DNA of 64,000 nucleotides from Segatella hominis. Its GTDB lineage: Bacteria; Bacteroidota; Bacteroidia; Bacteroidales; Bacteroidaceae. This document shows positions 1 through 9,630 of this stretch, piece by piece (positions within the stretch are counted from its first letter, which is position 1; each line of letters begins with the position of its first letter). The notes under the pieces are model-generated. The model was not told the origin of the DNA, did no database searches, and worked only from the letters and a program-made list of their open reading frames with translations. Location of the stretch: contig NZ_CP137559.1 of assembly GCF_019249725.2 (NCBI RefSeq), positions 1,859,501 through 1,923,500 of the forward strand. The letters are read 5' to 3'. The position numbers and the translations under genes were made by a program.

Positions 1-560
1 TGCGAAGAAAATACCCGGAGGCTACGGGTCCTTTGATTGTACACCGGCTGGACATGGCTACAAGCGGACTCATGGTGATTGCCAAAACAGAGTTTGCCTA
101 CCATCGGCTGCAGGAACAATTCGCAAGTCATCAGATACAGAAGAAATACATAGCCATCGTATGTGCGAAAGAAGGAAGCATCCTGCCAGAAGGCATCCTC
201 TCTCTCCCTCTGATGCCCGACTATCTCGACCGTCCACGCCAGATTGTAAATCATGAACAGGGAAAGGAAGCGATTACGGAATACAAAGTTCTTGGAAACG
301 AAGGAAACGATGCTTTTGGTAACAAAGAAAACGAAGGAAACAACCAGCACCTCCGCCTCGCTCTCTATCCCCAAACAGGACGTACCCACCAGCTCCGTGT
401 ACATTGTGCCCACCGGGAAGGACTGAATGCCCCTATCCTTGGCGACCCTCTCTATGGCTGCGAGAAGGCACCCCGCCTCTACCTCCATGCCGAGTCTATC
501 AGATTCACACATCCTTTATCAGGAAAGGAAATATTCATAGAACGGAAAGCAGACTTCTGA
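1..560 (+). CDS. RluA-family pseudouridine synthase, C-terminal part
   Basis: The gene enters from the left edge: the frame is open from base 3 and no start is visible. The product would isomerise uridine to pseudouridine in rRNA or tRNA. The HRLDxxTSG motif near the first visible residues carries the catalytic aspartate of the RluA family, and the later QTGRTHQLRVH and LGDPLYG motifs belong to the same fold. The C-terminus is complete, and a strong hairpin follows at 625-663. The exact target site (RluA, RluC or RluD type) cannot be told from this part. Confidence 0.9.
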   Translation, partial: RRKYPEATGPLIVHRLDMATSGLMVIAKTEFAYHRLQEQFASHQIQKKYIAIVCAKEGSILPEGILSLPLMPDYLDRPRQIVNHEQGKEAITEYKVLGNEGNDAFGNKENEGNNQHLRLALYPQTGRTHQLRVHCAHREGLNAPILGDPLYGCEKAPRLYLHAESIRFTHPLSGKEIFIERKADF

Positions 561-624
561 CAAACCTAAAACAGGAAGAAGTTCAGTGCTTTATACCATA
601 CAAGAAAAAATCCTGAAAAAAAAG

Positions 625-663
625 AATCCCTTAGTGTTCTTCTTGCTGAAACACTAAGGGATT
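625..663. terminator. Bidirectional terminator between pseudouridine synthase and tRNA-Gln genes
   Basis: A perfect 14-bp stem, AATCCCTTAGTGTT at 625-638 with its complement at 650-663, has A-rich sequence on the left and T-rich sequence on the right. It could end transcripts of the plus-strand gene and of the minus-strand tRNAs. Confidence 0.85.
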
Positions 664-736
664 TATATTTTCTCGTATGAATGTATAAAAAAAGCACCTT
701 CATAAGGAAGATGCCATTCAGTTTAACCAATTATGT

Positions 737-806
737 TGGGATACCCGGACTCGAACCAGGAATGACAGGACCAGAATCTGTAGTGTTACCATTACACCAT
801 ATCCCA
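737..806 (-). tRNA. tRNA-Gln (CTG anticodon), copy 1
   Basis: Read on the minus strand, this 70-nt sequence folds as a tRNA. The acceptor stem is TGGGATA/TATCCCA, the D stem is GTGT/ACAC, the anticodon loop is TTCTGGT with anticodon CTG, and the T arm is CCTGG-TTCGAGT-CCGGG. One A-C mismatch closes the anticodon loop. CCA is not encoded. It is identical to the second copy 38 bp upstream. Confidence 0.93.
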
Positions 807-844
807 ATGTGCAGGTTAATGATTGATGACAATGATGAAGAAGT

Positions 845-914
845 TGGGATACCCGGACTCGAACCAGGAATGACAGGACCAGAATCTGTAGTGTTACCAT
901 TACACCATATCCCA
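845..914 (-). tRNA. tRNA-Gln (CTG anticodon), copy 2
   Basis: This is a base-for-base duplicate of the tRNA at 737-806, with the same cloverleaf and CTG anticodon. The two copies form a 108-bp period and are probably co-transcribed from the minus-strand promoter whose -7 box is at 958-965. Confidence 0.93.
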
Positions 915-957
915 ATATCTTAGCAATCATTATAAGCATTAATCACAATTGCGAGTG

Positions 958-965
958 CAAAGGTA
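958..965 (-). promoter_or_regulatory. -7 box of the tRNA-Gln pair
   Basis: On the minus strand this reads TACCTTTG, a match to the Bacteroidota sigma-ABfr -7 consensus TAnnTTTG. It lies about 44 bp upstream of the first tRNA. Confidence 0.65.
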
Positions 966-1058
966 CTACTTTTTTCTGAATTACCAAAAAAATCAGCGTC
1001 TTTTTTCTAAAAAATCTCAATTTTTATCGTTTTTCGGGGTTTTTCCATGTATTTAGCG

Positions 1059-1066
1059 TATCTTTG
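1059..1066 (+). promoter_or_regulatory. -7 box upstream of rsfS
   Basis: TATCTTTG matches the TAnnTTTG consensus and lies 53 bp before the rsfS start. It probably drives rsfS and perhaps ftsH-cdsA. Confidence 0.65.
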
Positions 1067-1119
1067 CAAGGCTTTTATAAAGAAAAAACATAAACGAGAC
1101 AATTAATAGATAATCATCA

Positions 1120-1479
1120 ATGAATACAACAAAACAATTAGTAGAGACAATTAAAGAAGGAATACAGGAAAAAAAAGGTAGTAAAATTGTGATTGCCGAC
1201 CTGACGCACATCGATGGTACTATCGCAAAGTACTTCGTCATCTGTCAGGGCAACTCTCCATCACAGGTGGAAGCTATCGCTGAATCTGTAGGCGATTTCT
1301 GCAGAAAAAATCTGGGAGAAAAACCTGCAAATGTAGCGGGATTGGGAAATGACCAGTGGGTTGCTATCGACTTCGTGGATGTACTTGTGCATATCTTCCA
1401 ACCAGAAGTTAGACAGTTCTATGATCTGGAGCACCTCTGGGAAGACGCCAACCTGACTGAGATTCCTGACCTCGACTAA
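1120..1479 (+). CDS. rsfS: Ribosomal silencing factor RsfS
   Basis: This 119-residue protein of the RsfS/YbeB/Iojap family binds uL14 on the large ribosomal subunit and blocks subunit joining when nutrients are scarce. The central stretch has the family pattern: a strand-rich core, then a conserved W-VAIDFVDVLVHIFQPEVR segment ending in the tyrosine/leucine-rich LEHLW motif. Length is normal for the family. It lies upstream of ftsH, as often seen in Bacteroidales. The ATG follows a TAnnTTTG promoter by 53 bp. Confidence 0.94.
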   Translation: MNTTKQLVETIKEGIQEKKGSKIVIADLTHIDGTIAKYFVICQGNSPSQVEAIAESVGDFCRKNLGEKPANVAGLGNDQWVAIDFVDVLVHIFQPEVRQFYDLEHLWEDANLTEIPDLD

Positions 1480-1623
1480 TCAGTGAGACAACTTCCTTTA
1501 TCCGGAGTTGGTATATACATAATTGAAGTTGATATATATAATTAAGGTATAAATATAATAAGGTGTAAGACTACCATAGTATAGTTTTATACACGATATA
1601 GGATTCATATAATTTCAGAAGAT

Positions 1624-3675
1624 ATGGAACAAGGAAACAGAATGAATAATCATGGCGGCGGAAAACCGCCAAAGATGCCTCGGTTCAATATGAGCTGGCT
1701 TTACGTCATCATCCTCATCAGTTTGATAGTGGTCTTTCTGAATGGTGGTGGTGATGCATTAGGTGGAAGTGCAAACAAAAAGGCTACTTACACAGAATTC
1801 AAGGAATACATCGAAAAGGGATACGTACTGAGCGTTACTGCCAATAAGAACGACGGCAACCTGAAAGTGTACGTTGCCCCAAATCATATCAGAGATGTAT
1901 ATCATACCAGTGCGAAGGACGTAGGACCTGCTCCTTATGTTGAAGTGCAGTATGGTTCGATAGACGAAGTTGACAAATATCTCGACAACATGGTGAAGGC
2001 TAAGAAAATCAAATCTTACAACTATGTCAACGAGAAAGGCAACGACTTCATCAGCCTCCTGATCAACTTCGCCCCACTCATCATCTTCTTCCTCCTCATC
2101 TGGTGGGTATCTGGAAGAATGGGCGGTGGCATGGGCGGCTCTGGCGGCGGTATCTTCAATGTCGGCAAGAGCAAAGCACGCATGTATGAAAAGGGAAATA
2201 CATTAGGTATTACCTTCAAGGACGTGGCCGGACAGGAAGGTGCCAAACAGGAAGTGGAGGAAATCGTGGAGTTCCTCAAAAACCCACAGAAATATACCGA
2301 CCTGGGTGGTAAGATTCCTAAAGGAGCACTCCTCGTGGGTCCTCCGGGAACAGGTAAGACACTCCTGGCAAAGGCTGTAGCCGGTGAAGCAGGTGTACCA
2401 TTCTTCTCTATGAGCGGTTCCGACTTCGTTGAAATGTTTGTGGGTGTCGGTGCATCCCGTGTTCGCGACCTCTTCAGACAGGCTAAGGAAAAGGCGCCAA
2501 GCATTATCTTCATCGATGAGATTGATGCCGTGGGTCGTGCCCGCAGCAAGAACCCTGCCATGGGCGGAAACGATGAACGTGAGAATACCCTGAATGCCCT
2601 CCTTACAGAGATGGACGGCTTCGGTACCAATAGTGGTGTCATCATCCTTGCAGCTACCAACCGTGTTGATATGCTGGATAGTGCCCTGCTCCGTGCCGGT
2701 CGTTTCGACCGTGAAATCCACGTTGATCTGCCTGGCTTGAACGAGCGCAAGGCCATCTTCCAGGTTCATCTGAAACCAATCAAGATAGACGATACAGTAG
2801 ATATCGACCTCCTGGCTCGTCAGACTCCGGGATTCTCGGGTGCAGATATCGCCAATGTTTGTAATGAGGCTGCCCTCATCGCTGCACGCCACGACAAGAA
2901 GGCTGTGTGCAAGCAGGACTTCCTCGATGCTGTCGATCGTATCGTAGGTGGACTGGAGAAAAAGACCAAGGTGATGACTGCAGATGAAAAGCGCAGCATC
3001 GCATTGCATGAGGCTGGTCATGCTACGATCTCATGGTTCTGCCAGTATGCCAACCCGCTCATCAAGGTTACCATCGTACCTCGCGGACAGGCTTTGGGTG
3101 CTGCATGGTATTTGCCTGAGGAGAGACAGATTACCACCAAGGAGCAGATGCTCGATGAGATGTGCTCGCTGATGGGTGGACGTGCAGCAGAGGAACTGTT
3201 TACAGGACATATCTCTTCTGGTGCGATGAACGACCTGGAGCGTGCTACCAAGAGTGCATACGGCATGGTGGCTTACCTCGGTATGAGTAAGACATTGCCA
3301 AACATCTGCTATTACAACCAGAGCGAATACTCTTTCCAGCGCCCATACTCTGAGACAACGGCAAGAGAAATCGACGAGGAGGTACTCAAGATGGTGAACG
3401 AACAATATACCCGTGCCAAGAACATCCTGATGGAACACAAGGAGGGTCACAATGCGCTGGCTGAACTCCTGATACAGAAAGAGGTTATCATGGCAGAAGA
3501 CGTGGAGAAGATTTTCGGCAAGCGCCCTTGGATGAGCCGTTCTCAGGAAATCATGGAGGACGAACAGCCTAAGATCGACGACACCGTCAAGGAACTTCCA
3601 GAGGTACAGGCTGCTATCAAGGAGCATGAGGAAAACAACAAGAATGCCGAAGACAAGCAGGACGATAATAATTAA
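1624..3675 (+). CDS. ftsH: ATP-dependent zinc metalloprotease FtsH
   Basis: This membrane-anchored AAA+ protease degrades misfolded membrane proteins and regulatory substrates. Two N-terminal membrane helices (about residues 24-42 and 143-163) flank an extracytoplasmic domain. A glycine-rich linker precedes the AAA module, with Walker A GPPGTGKT at 239-246, a [11 protein letters not shown]alker B and the second region of homology. The zinc site HEAGH is at 462-466. The 683-residue length is normal, and the C-terminus is acidic and lysine-rich. cdsA follows after 11 bp, so the two are probably co-transcribed. Confidence 0.97.
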   Translation: MEQGNRMNNHGGGKPPKMPRFNMSWLYVIILISLIVVFLNGGGDALGGSANKKATYTEFKEYIEKGYVLSVTANKNDGNLKVYVAPNHIRDVYHTSAKDVGPAPYVEVQYGSIDEVDKYLDNMVKAKKIKSYNYVNEKGNDFISLLINFAPLIIFFLLIWWVSGRMGGGMGGSGGGIFNVGKSKARMYEKGNTLGITFKDVAGQEGAKQEVEEIVEFLKNPQKYTDLGGKIPKGALLVGPPGTGKTLLAKAVAGEAGVPFFSMSGSDFVEMFVGVGASRVRDLFRQAKEKAPSIIFIDEIDAVGRARSKNPAMGGNDERENTLNALLTEMDGFGTNSGVIILAATNRVDMLDSALLRAGRFDREIHVDLPGLNERKAIFQVHLKPIKIDDTVDIDLLARQTPGFSGADIANVCNEAALIAARHDKKAVCKQDFLDAVDRIVGGLEKKTKVMTADEKRSIALHEAGHATISWFCQYANPLIKVTIVPRGQALGAAWYLPEERQITTKEQMLDEMCSLMGGRAAEELFTGHISSGAMNDLERATKSAYGMVAYLGMSKTLPNICYYNQSEYSFQRPYSETTAREIDEEVLKMVNEQYTRAKNILMEHKEGHNALAELLIQKEVIMAEDVEKIFGKRPWMSRSQEIMEDEQPKIDDTVKELPEVQAAIKEHEENNKNAEDKQDDNN

Positions 3676-3686
3676 TACCAAAAGTC

Positions 3687-4562
3687 ATGACAGACAAACA
3701 AAAGAACCTTATCATCAGAACCATCACCGGCGTACTCTTCGTCGGCTGTATGGTTTCATGTTTCCTGCAACCGAGAGCAATGGTACTCCTCTTCGCTCTG
3801 ATCACTGGCCTGAGTATCTGGGAATACTGCGGGTTAGTCAACAATGAGATAGAAGACGTTTGCGTCAACCGCTTCATCTCTACCGTAGCAGGTGTATATT
3901 TCTTCCTTGCCGTAGCGGGATTCCGTACGGGTGTTACAGGCTACAACTTCGTAGTCTTCATCCCATACATCTTCACGATTGTATATCTCTTCATCTATGA
4001 GTTATATACAGGCAATAAGAATGCTGTTGGCGACTGGGCTTACACGATGCTTTCACAGATGTACATCGCTCTCCCATTCTCGCTCATCAACGTATTGGCA
4101 TTTGAAGTATCAGCAGAAGACGGACAGATACATTACGACATGCTCTTACCGCTGAGCATATTCATCTTCCTCTGGACCAATGATACAGGTGCCTATTGCA
4201 GTGGCTCTCTCTTCGGAAAGCACAAGCTCTTCCCTCGCATCAGCCCTGCCAAGAGTTGGGAAGGAAGCATCGGCGGAGGTATCTTCGTACTGATCGCTGC
4301 AGCCATCGTCGGTTACTTTGCCAATTCAGGAGAAACCCTGCATACCTTGAACATCCCTGAGTGGATGGGATTAGGTTTGGTAGTCGCAGTATTTGGCACA
4401 TGGGGCGACTTGGTAGAGAGCCTATTCAAACGCACCATCGGCGTGAAAGACAGTGGCAATATTCTTCCGGGACACGGAGGTATGCTCGACCGTTTCGATT
4501 CTTCACTTATGGCAATTCCTGCCGCAGTGATTTATCTCTACACCCTCCAACTGTTCGGATAA
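3687..4562 (+). CDS. cdsA: Phosphatidate cytidylyltransferase
   Basis: This enzyme makes CDP-diacylglycerol from phosphatidic acid and CTP, the branch point of phospholipid synthesis, in the inner membrane. The 291 residues are mostly hydrophobic, with about seven to eight membrane segments. The C-terminal half carries the family signature S-P-K-SWEG and the GDLxESxFKRxxGVKDSGxxLPGHGGxxDRxDS region that binds CDP and metal. It follows ftsH by 11 bp, and a strong terminator at 4607-4639 ends the unit. Confidence 0.96.
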   Translation: MTDKQKNLIIRTITGVLFVGCMVSCFLQPRAMVLLFALITGLSIWEYCGLVNNEIEDVCVNRFISTVAGVYFFLAVAGFRTGVTGYNFVVFIPYIFTIVYLFIYELYTGNKNAVGDWAYTMLSQMYIALPFSLINVLAFEVSAEDGQIHYDMLLPLSIFIFLWTNDTGAYCSGSLFGKHKLFPRISPAKSWEGSIGGGIFVLIAAAIVGYFANSGETLHTLNIPEWMGLGLVVAVFGTWGDLVESLFKRTIGVKDSGNILPGHGGMLDRFDSSLMAIPAAVIYLYTLQLFG

Positions 4563-4606
4563 GTCAATCCTATAAGTTCAACAAACAAGAAACATTTTAT
4601 ATTATC

Positions 4607-4639
4607 AGGACGTGCTTCGCAAAGAAGTACGTCCTTTTT
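4607..4639 (+). terminator. Rho-independent terminator after cdsA
   Basis: A 12-bp stem (4607-4618 with 4624-4635, one G-T pair) has a 5-nt loop and is followed directly by TTTTT. Confidence 0.9.
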
Positions 4640-4762
4640 GTTTCATACAAGTAAAAAGATATCGCACTACCGATTATTTCCCGTCCAGGCAAGCAAAAAC
4701 AGCTGCAACACCTCTTACCCCACTTCCGTTAGGATATAAAATATGATAAAAACTGGTCAGAC

Positions 4763-6151
4763 CTATTCTGAGACTGGAGGATTCTGATGGGAATTTTCCT
4801 CACTCATTTCCTGCGCCTTCCTCATTTGTTCTTCTGCTATTCGCAACTGTTCCTCTGCCTTAATACGGGCACGTTCAGCCTCTTCTTGGGCTTTAATCCT
4901 TGCACGTTCAGCCTCCTGTTCTGCCTTGATTCTTGCACGCTCAGCAGCCTCAGCAGCCGCTTTAGCCTCAGCCTCAGCCCTTTCCTTTGCCAGACGAATC
5001 AATTCCTCTCGATGCTTCTTGATCAGGTCATACATGATGGTAGCAGCCTGATCTGGAGCTATGCGATTGCCCAATTTCTCACGAACCTCCTGATAACCTG
5101 CTAACATTTTTTCTCTGCCAGGCATTCCTGGAAGAATTTGGAAGAACTGGTCGGCAATACCATCCACCGTAAAGCGGTCGGCAAACATCTCCTTCACGAT
5201 TTCCTTATTGGCCACCAAATTGACCAATGAGATATACTTCACCTTGAGGACATGATTGAAAGCCCAACGTATCAGTTTAGGAAGCGGTGTCTCATAGCAG
5301 ACAACCTGCGGAACATCAAAAAGAGCCGTCTCTAATGTGGCAGTACCACTGGTTACTAATGCCACCTTACTTTGAGCCAAAAGCGGATATGTCTTGTTCT
5401 TGACCAACCTGACAGGAGTTCCCTCAATGAATTTCTGATAATATTCATCATCAACAGAAGGAGCACCAGCCAAGACCATCTGATAATCCTCAAAACGCTC
5501 AGCCACCTCTATCATGGCTGGCAAATTATCCTTGATTTCCTGCAGACGACTACCAGCCAACAGAGCTATAATAGGCTTTCTTGTGTCCAGATTATTCTCA
5601 ACACAGAACTCAGCGTATGTCTGATGATAATCCGCTCTGAACTCATTCACCTCCTGTGCCGTAGGATTGCCTACATAATGAATCGGATACTTGTGTTTTT
5701 TCTCAAAGAAATCAACCTCAAAAGGCAAGATGGAAAAGAGTTCGGCTATATCCCTCTTGATACTGCGGATACGCCATTCCTTCCATGCCCATATCTTAGG
5801 AGATATATAATAGTAAGCAGGTATCAAAGTGTTCTTTTTCAGAAACTTAGCAATATTCAGATTAAAACCCGGATAATCTACAAGAATCACCACATCAGGT
5901 TTCCATTCCACAATATCCTGCTTGCATTTTTTCATATTGGCAAAGATGGTACGCAGATGCAGGAGAACCGGCACAAAACCCATATATGCCAGTTCCTTAT
6001 AATGCTTGACACGGGTTCCACCTTCAGCAGCCATCAAGTCACCGCCGAAGAAACGAAACTCTGCCAATTCATCCACTTTTTTCAACGAGCGCATCAATCT
6101 GCTGGCATGCAAATCACCACTTGCCTCGCCTACTATCAAATAATACTTCAT
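4763..6151 (-). CDS. lpxB: Lipid-A-disaccharide synthase with a coiled-coil tail
   Basis: LpxB condenses UDP-2,3-diacylglucosamine with lipid X to give the lipid A disaccharide, at the inner face of the inner membrane. Residues 1 to about 380 match the family: GEASGDLHASRL at the start, then GGDLMAAEG, the DYPGFN motif and the SGTATLE motif of the sugar-nucleotide site. The protein is 462 residues, against roughly 380 usually. The extra C-terminal 80 residues are an Ala/Glu/Arg-rich helix with three ERARIKA repeats, likely a coiled coil, then a polar end. It lies downstream of surE on the same strand, a pairing often seen in Bacteroidales. Confidence 0.95.
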   Translation of the reverse strand: MKYYLIVGEASGDLHASRLMRSLKKVDELAEFRFFGGDLMAAEGGTRVKHYKELAYMGFVPVLLHLRTIFANMKKCKQDIVEWKPDVVILVDYPGFNLNIAKFLKKNTLIPAYYYISPKIWAWKEWRIRSIKRDIAELFSILPFEVDFFEKKHKYPIHYVGNPTAQEVNEFRADYHQTYAEFCVENNLDTRKPIIALLAGSRLQEIKDNLPAMIEVAERFEDYQMVLAGAPSVDDEYYQKFIEGTPVRLVKNKTYPLLAQSKVALVTSGTATLETALFDVPQVVCYETPLPKLIRWAFNHVLKVKYISLVNLVANKEIVKEMFADRFTVDGIADQFFQILPGMPGREKMLAGYQEVREKLGNRIAPDQAATIMYDLIKKHREELIRLAKERAEAEAKAAAEAAERARIKAEQEAERARIKAQEEAERARIKAEEQLRIAEEQMRKAQEMSEENSHQNPPVSE

Positions 6152-6191
6152 ATCTTAGCGTGAGAAGTTTATAAAATCCTTGAGTGAAGGT

Positions 6192-6956
6192 TTAAATCTT
6201 GAAACTATTCAGTAATTCATAGTCTGTCACATCTATCTTGGTAGGTGTAATGGAGATATATCCATGATTCAGAGCCCACTGGTCGGTATCAGTAGCCTCC
6301 GGCTCATCATTGCGATATTCTCCCACCATCCAATAGTAATCGTAGCCACGCGGATGATGACGCTTTTCCACCTCATGAATCCAGGAACCACGAGTCATGC
6401 GGCACATCTTAAAGCCCTTGAAAGGCGGATTCGCAGGGAAATTCACATTCAGACAGGTATCAATAGGCAAACCTTCCGCAAGTACTTTCTTCACAATAGC
6501 GACAACCCCATCCTTCAACGGAGAAAGATCGGCATTCTCATCGTAATTGCAACTACTGAAGGCCACAGAAGGAATACGCTTCATGCACCCCTCCTTGGCA
6601 ACACCCATCGTACCGGAATAATGATTGTTGACACTGGAATTATCACCATGGTTGATGCCACTCAGAATCAAGTCTGGAGTACGCCCAGAGAGCAATTGAT
6701 CTAATGCCAACTTCACACAGTCAACAGGCGTACCGCTGCATGACCATACTTCCACATCCTCTCCCATATTCTTGCGGCGTTTCAGTCGCAATGGTTCTGT
6801 GGCAGAAAAGGCACAGGCATATCCCGACCGGGCACTTTCAGGAGCCACAACCAGCACGTCGCACCAACCTTTGAGGAAGCCGACGAGCGTTTTGATACCA
6901 TTGGCATGATAGCCATCATCATTCGAAATTAAAACTAAAGGTTTCTTATTTTCCAT
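6192..6956 (-). CDS. surE: 5'/3'-nucleotidase SurE
   Basis: SurE is a metal-dependent phosphatase acting on nucleoside monophosphates and short polyphosphates in the cytoplasm. The metal-binding SNDDGYHANGI motif lies at residues 12-22, followed by VVAPESARSGYA and the SGINHGDN loop, all diagnostic. The length of 254 residues is normal. It is transcribed divergently from parA, with its own TAnnTTTG box at 6979-6986, and lpxB follows 40 bp downstream, probably in one operon. Confidence 0.96.
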   Translation of the reverse strand: MENKKPLVLISNDDGYHANGIKTLVGFLKGWCDVLVVAPESARSGYACAFSATEPLRLKRRKNMGEDVEVWSCSGTPVDCVKLALDQLLSGRTPDLILSGINHGDNSSVNNHYSGTMGVAKEGCMKRIPSVAFSSCNYDENADLSPLKDGVVAIVKKVLAEGLPIDTCLNVNFPANPPFKGFKMCRMTRGSWIHEVEKRHHPRGYDYYWMVGEYRNDEPEATDTDQWALNHGYISITPTKIDVTDYELLNSFKI

Positions 6957-6978
6957 AAAATTTCCTTTCTTTTGGGTG

Positions 6979-6986
6979 CAAAAGTA
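6979..6986 (-). promoter_or_regulatory. -7 box of surE-lpxB
   Basis: The minus strand reads TACTTTTG, matching TAnnTTTG, 22 bp before the surE ATG. Confidence 0.65.
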
Positions 6987-7028
6987 ATAAAAAAACTATA
7001 AAGTAACGTATTTCTCGCATAAAATATG

Positions 7029-7036
7029 TATCTTTG
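7029..7036 (+). promoter_or_regulatory. -7 box of parA-parB
   Basis: TATCTTTG matches TAnnTTTG, 31 bp before the parA ATG. Confidence 0.7.
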
Positions 7037-7067
7037 CATCGATTTTCACTATTATAACATATAGAAA

Positions 7068-7832
7068 ATGGGAAAAATTATCGCATTAGCTAATCAAAAA
7101 GGTGGTGTAGGAAAGACTACAACTACTATCAATCTGGCTGCATCGCTGGCCACATTGGAGAAGACTGTCCTCGTTGTTGACGCTGACCCTCAGGCAAACG
7201 CCTCCAGCGGTTTGGGTGTCGATATCAAGGAGGTGGACTGCTCGCTCTACGAATGTATCATCGACCATGCCGATGTCCGCGATGCGATATATACCACCGA
7301 TATTGACGGTTTGGACATTATCCCAAGCCATATCGACCTGGTGGGTGCTGAAATAGAAATGCTCAACCTTAAGAACCGTGAGAAAGTAATCAAGACCTTG
7401 CTGGAACCTATCCGCGATGATTATGATTATATCCTCATCGACTGTTCTCCTTCACTGGGACTCATCACTGTCAACTCGCTTACCGCAGCCGACAGCGTCA
7501 TCATCCCGGTACAGTGCGAATATTTCGCTCTTGAAGGTATCAGCAAGCTGCTCAACACCATCAAGATTATCAAGAGTAAGCTGAATCCGAAACTGGAAAT
7601 CGAAGGATTCCTGCTCACCATGTATGACAGCCGTCTCCGCCTTGCCAACCAGATCTATGACGAGGTAAAACGACACTTCCAGGAACTGGTGTTCAAGAGT
7701 GTCATCCAGCGCAACGTGAAGTTGAGCGAAAGTCCAAGTCACGGTCTCCCTGTCATCCTCTACGATGCAGAGTCAAACGGTGCCAAGAACCATCTGGCAC
7801 TGGCAAAAGAGATCATCAACAAGAATAGTTAA
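7068..7832 (+). CDS. parA: Chromosome-partitioning ATPase ParA/Soj
   Basis: This Walker-type ATPase drives segregation of the replication origin together with ParB. The deviant Walker A motif KGGVGKTT starts at residue 11, followed by VVDADPQANASSGLG, and a Walker B region (YDYILIDCSPSLG) is near residue 120. The length of 254 residues and the absence of an N-terminal DNA-binding domain fit the chromosomal Soj type. parB follows 47 bp downstream. This places the region in the core chromosome rather than on a plasmid. Confidence 0.95.
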   Translation: MGKIIALANQKGGVGKTTTTINLAASLATLEKTVLVVDADPQANASSGLGVDIKEVDCSLYECIIDHADVRDAIYTTDIDGLDIIPSHIDLVGAEIEMLNLKNREKVIKTLLEPIRDDYDYILIDCSPSLGLITVNSLTAADSVIIPVQCEYFALEGISKLLNTIKIIKSKLNPKLEIEGFLLTMYDSRLRLANQIYDEVKRHFQELVFKSVIQRNVKLSESPSHGLPVILYDAESNGAKNHLALAKEIINKNS

Positions 7833-7879
7833 CAAGTAAAGACAAGAGAATTCTTCACTCTTCACTTAAAAACAACATA

Positions 7880-8797
7880 ATGGCAGTACATAAGAAATAC
7901 AATAACGGAACGAAAAGCAATGCCTTGGGTCGTGGACTCGATGCATTGATATCAACAGAAGGCGTTCGCACCCAGGGCAGCAGCACCATCAATGAGATAG
8001 CGCTCGACCAGATAGAAGCGAACCCCAACCAGCCTCGCCGTGAGTTTGACGAGGAAGCCTTGCACGAACTGGCTGAAAGCATCAAGGCTATCGGTATCAT
8101 CCAGCCCATCACCCTGAGACAGGTATCGGAAAACAGATTCCAGATTATCGCCGGTGAGCGCCGATGGAGAGCGTCCCAACTGGCTGGTCTCCTGGCTATC
8201 CCTGCCTACATCCGCACCATCAGCGACGAGAACGTGATGGAAATGGCTTTGGTGGAGAATATCCAGCGCCAGGACCTCAACGCCATCGAAATCGCCCTTG
8301 CCTATGAGCATCTCCTGGAAAACGAGGGAATGACACAAGAGAAGATTTCCGAGCGCGTGGGCAAGAGTAGAGCAGCCATTGCCAACTACCTCCGCCTGCT
8401 GAAACTGCCTGCCCAAGTACAGATGGCATTGCAGAAGAAGGAAATCGACATGGGACACTGCCGTGCACTGCTTGCACTTGACAGTCCGTCGCTACAAATC
8501 AAACTCTTCAAGGAAATCCAGAAAAACGGTTACTCAGTTAGAAAGGTAGAAGAAATGGTGCAGCACCTGAAAAACGGTGAGGACATCGAGAGTGGCAAGA
8601 AGACGATCACATCCAAGTCACAGGTACCAGAGGAGTTTACGATGCTGAAAGACCGTCTTTCTAAATTCCTCAACACCAAAGTACAGTTCACCTGTTCACC
8701 AAAGGGCAAGGGAAAAATCAGCATTCCTTTCGCCAACGAGGAAGAATTGGAGCGCATCATGAGCGTTTTCGACCAATTAAACCAAAACAAAAATTAA
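7880..8797 (+). CDS. parB: Chromosome-partitioning protein ParB/Spo0J
   Basis: ParB is a CTP-dependent clamp that loads at parS sites. The N-terminal CTPase region (about 35-125) shows NPxQPRxxFDEEAL and the GERRWRAS motif. A central helix-turn-helix follows (VGKSRAAIANYLRLLKLP), then a C-terminal dimerisation domain from about 235. The 305-residue length is normal. No palindromic parS of the Bacillus type was recognised by eye in the neighbourhood. The stop is 4 bp before the next gene, so the two are coupled. Confidence 0.95.
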   Translation: MAVHKKYNNGTKSNALGRGLDALISTEGVRTQGSSTINEIALDQIEANPNQPRREFDEEALHELAESIKAIGIIQPITLRQVSENRFQIIAGERRWRASQLAGLLAIPAYIRTISDENVMEMALVENIQRQDLNAIEIALAYEHLLENEGMTQEKISERVGKSRAAIANYLRLLKLPAQVQMALQKKEIDMGHCRALLALDSPSLQIKLFKEIQKNGYSVRKVEEMVQHLKNGEDIESGKKTITSKSQVPEEFTMLKDRLSKFLNTKVQFTCSPKGKGKISIPFANEEELERIMSVFDQLNQNKN

Positions 8798-8801
8798 GAA
8801 A

Positions 8802-9497
8802 GTGAATTTCAAGTTATCACATATCTGCATCATGGCACTGCTATGGCTGGGCACAACACAGGCGATGGCACAAAAGGACTCACTCGCCGTAGAAAGCCTG
8901 AGCCTGGAGGATTCGATTACCATCGACAGTGCCTCCCTGAGCAAAGCACTCGCCCCTAAAGCGCTGAGAAAGAAGCGCAACTGGGCCACCTGGAGACCAG
9001 ACACCAAGCGTGCCATGTGGCTTGCTCTCGTATTGCCGGGTGCAGGACAGATTTACAACAGGAAATACTGGAAGCTGCCTATCATCTACGGCGGCTTCGT
9101 GGGATGTGCCTATGCCATGAGCTGGAACAACCAGATGTATCATGACTACTCACAGGCATATCTGGACATCATGGACGATGACCCCAACACACAGAGCTAC
9201 AACCAGTTCTTGCACTTGGGAGCCCAAATAGATGCCAGCAATATAGAGCGATATAAGGAAATCTTCCGCAAACGCAAAGACCGCTATCGCAGATGGAGAG
9301 ACATGAGTATGTTTGTGATGATAGGCGTATATGCCTTCTCCGTCATTGATGCATACGTGGATGCTTCCCTCTCTGAATTTGACATCTCAGACGACCTGTC
9401 GCTCAGAGTAGAGCCTACGGTAATCAACAACAACCAGAGAACCCGCAACCCATTGCGTTCTTCTACGCTTGGCCTGCAATGTTCTCTCACATTCTAA
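8802..9497 (+). CDS. DUF5683-type exported protein of unknown role
   Basis: This 231-residue protein starts at GTG and has a signal-peptide-like N-terminus (hydrophobic core ending near AMAQ). The central segment WLALVLPGAGQIYNRKYWKLPIIYGG is the hallmark of the DUF5683 family and contains a membrane helix. A second hydrophobic helix lies near residues 165-180. It sits 4 bp after parB and before an MltD-like gene, the usual Bacteroidales order. A GTG start is chosen because it keeps the signal peptide and the tight spacing. No function is known. Confidence 0.85.
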   Translation: MNFKLSHICIMALLWLGTTQAMAQKDSLAVESLSLEDSITIDSASLSKALAPKALRKKRNWATWRPDTKRAMWLALVLPGAGQIYNRKYWKLPIIYGGFVGCAYAMSWNNQMYHDYSQAYLDIMDDDPNTQSYNQFLHLGAQIDASNIERYKEIFRKRKDRYRRWRDMSMFVMIGVYAFSVIDAYVDASLSEFDISDDLSLRVEPTVINNNQRTRNPLRSSTLGLQCSLTF

Positions 9498-9630
9498 AGA
9501 AAACCTTCCTGCCTCTTCAGGAAAAGGGAAATACCCATTCAGGAAAAGGGAAAAACATTACGGGAAGAAACTATATACATTATTATATATATAAGAAAAT
9601 CGAAAAAGCAAAATAGACCATTATATCAGA

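Noticed and set aside
718..939. Small frames over the tRNA pair
   Set aside because: They are made of the repeated tRNA sequence and cannot be genes.
2022..3021. Long minus-strand frames inside ftsH
   Set aside because: Antisense shadows of a strongly conserved coding gene; no family motif.
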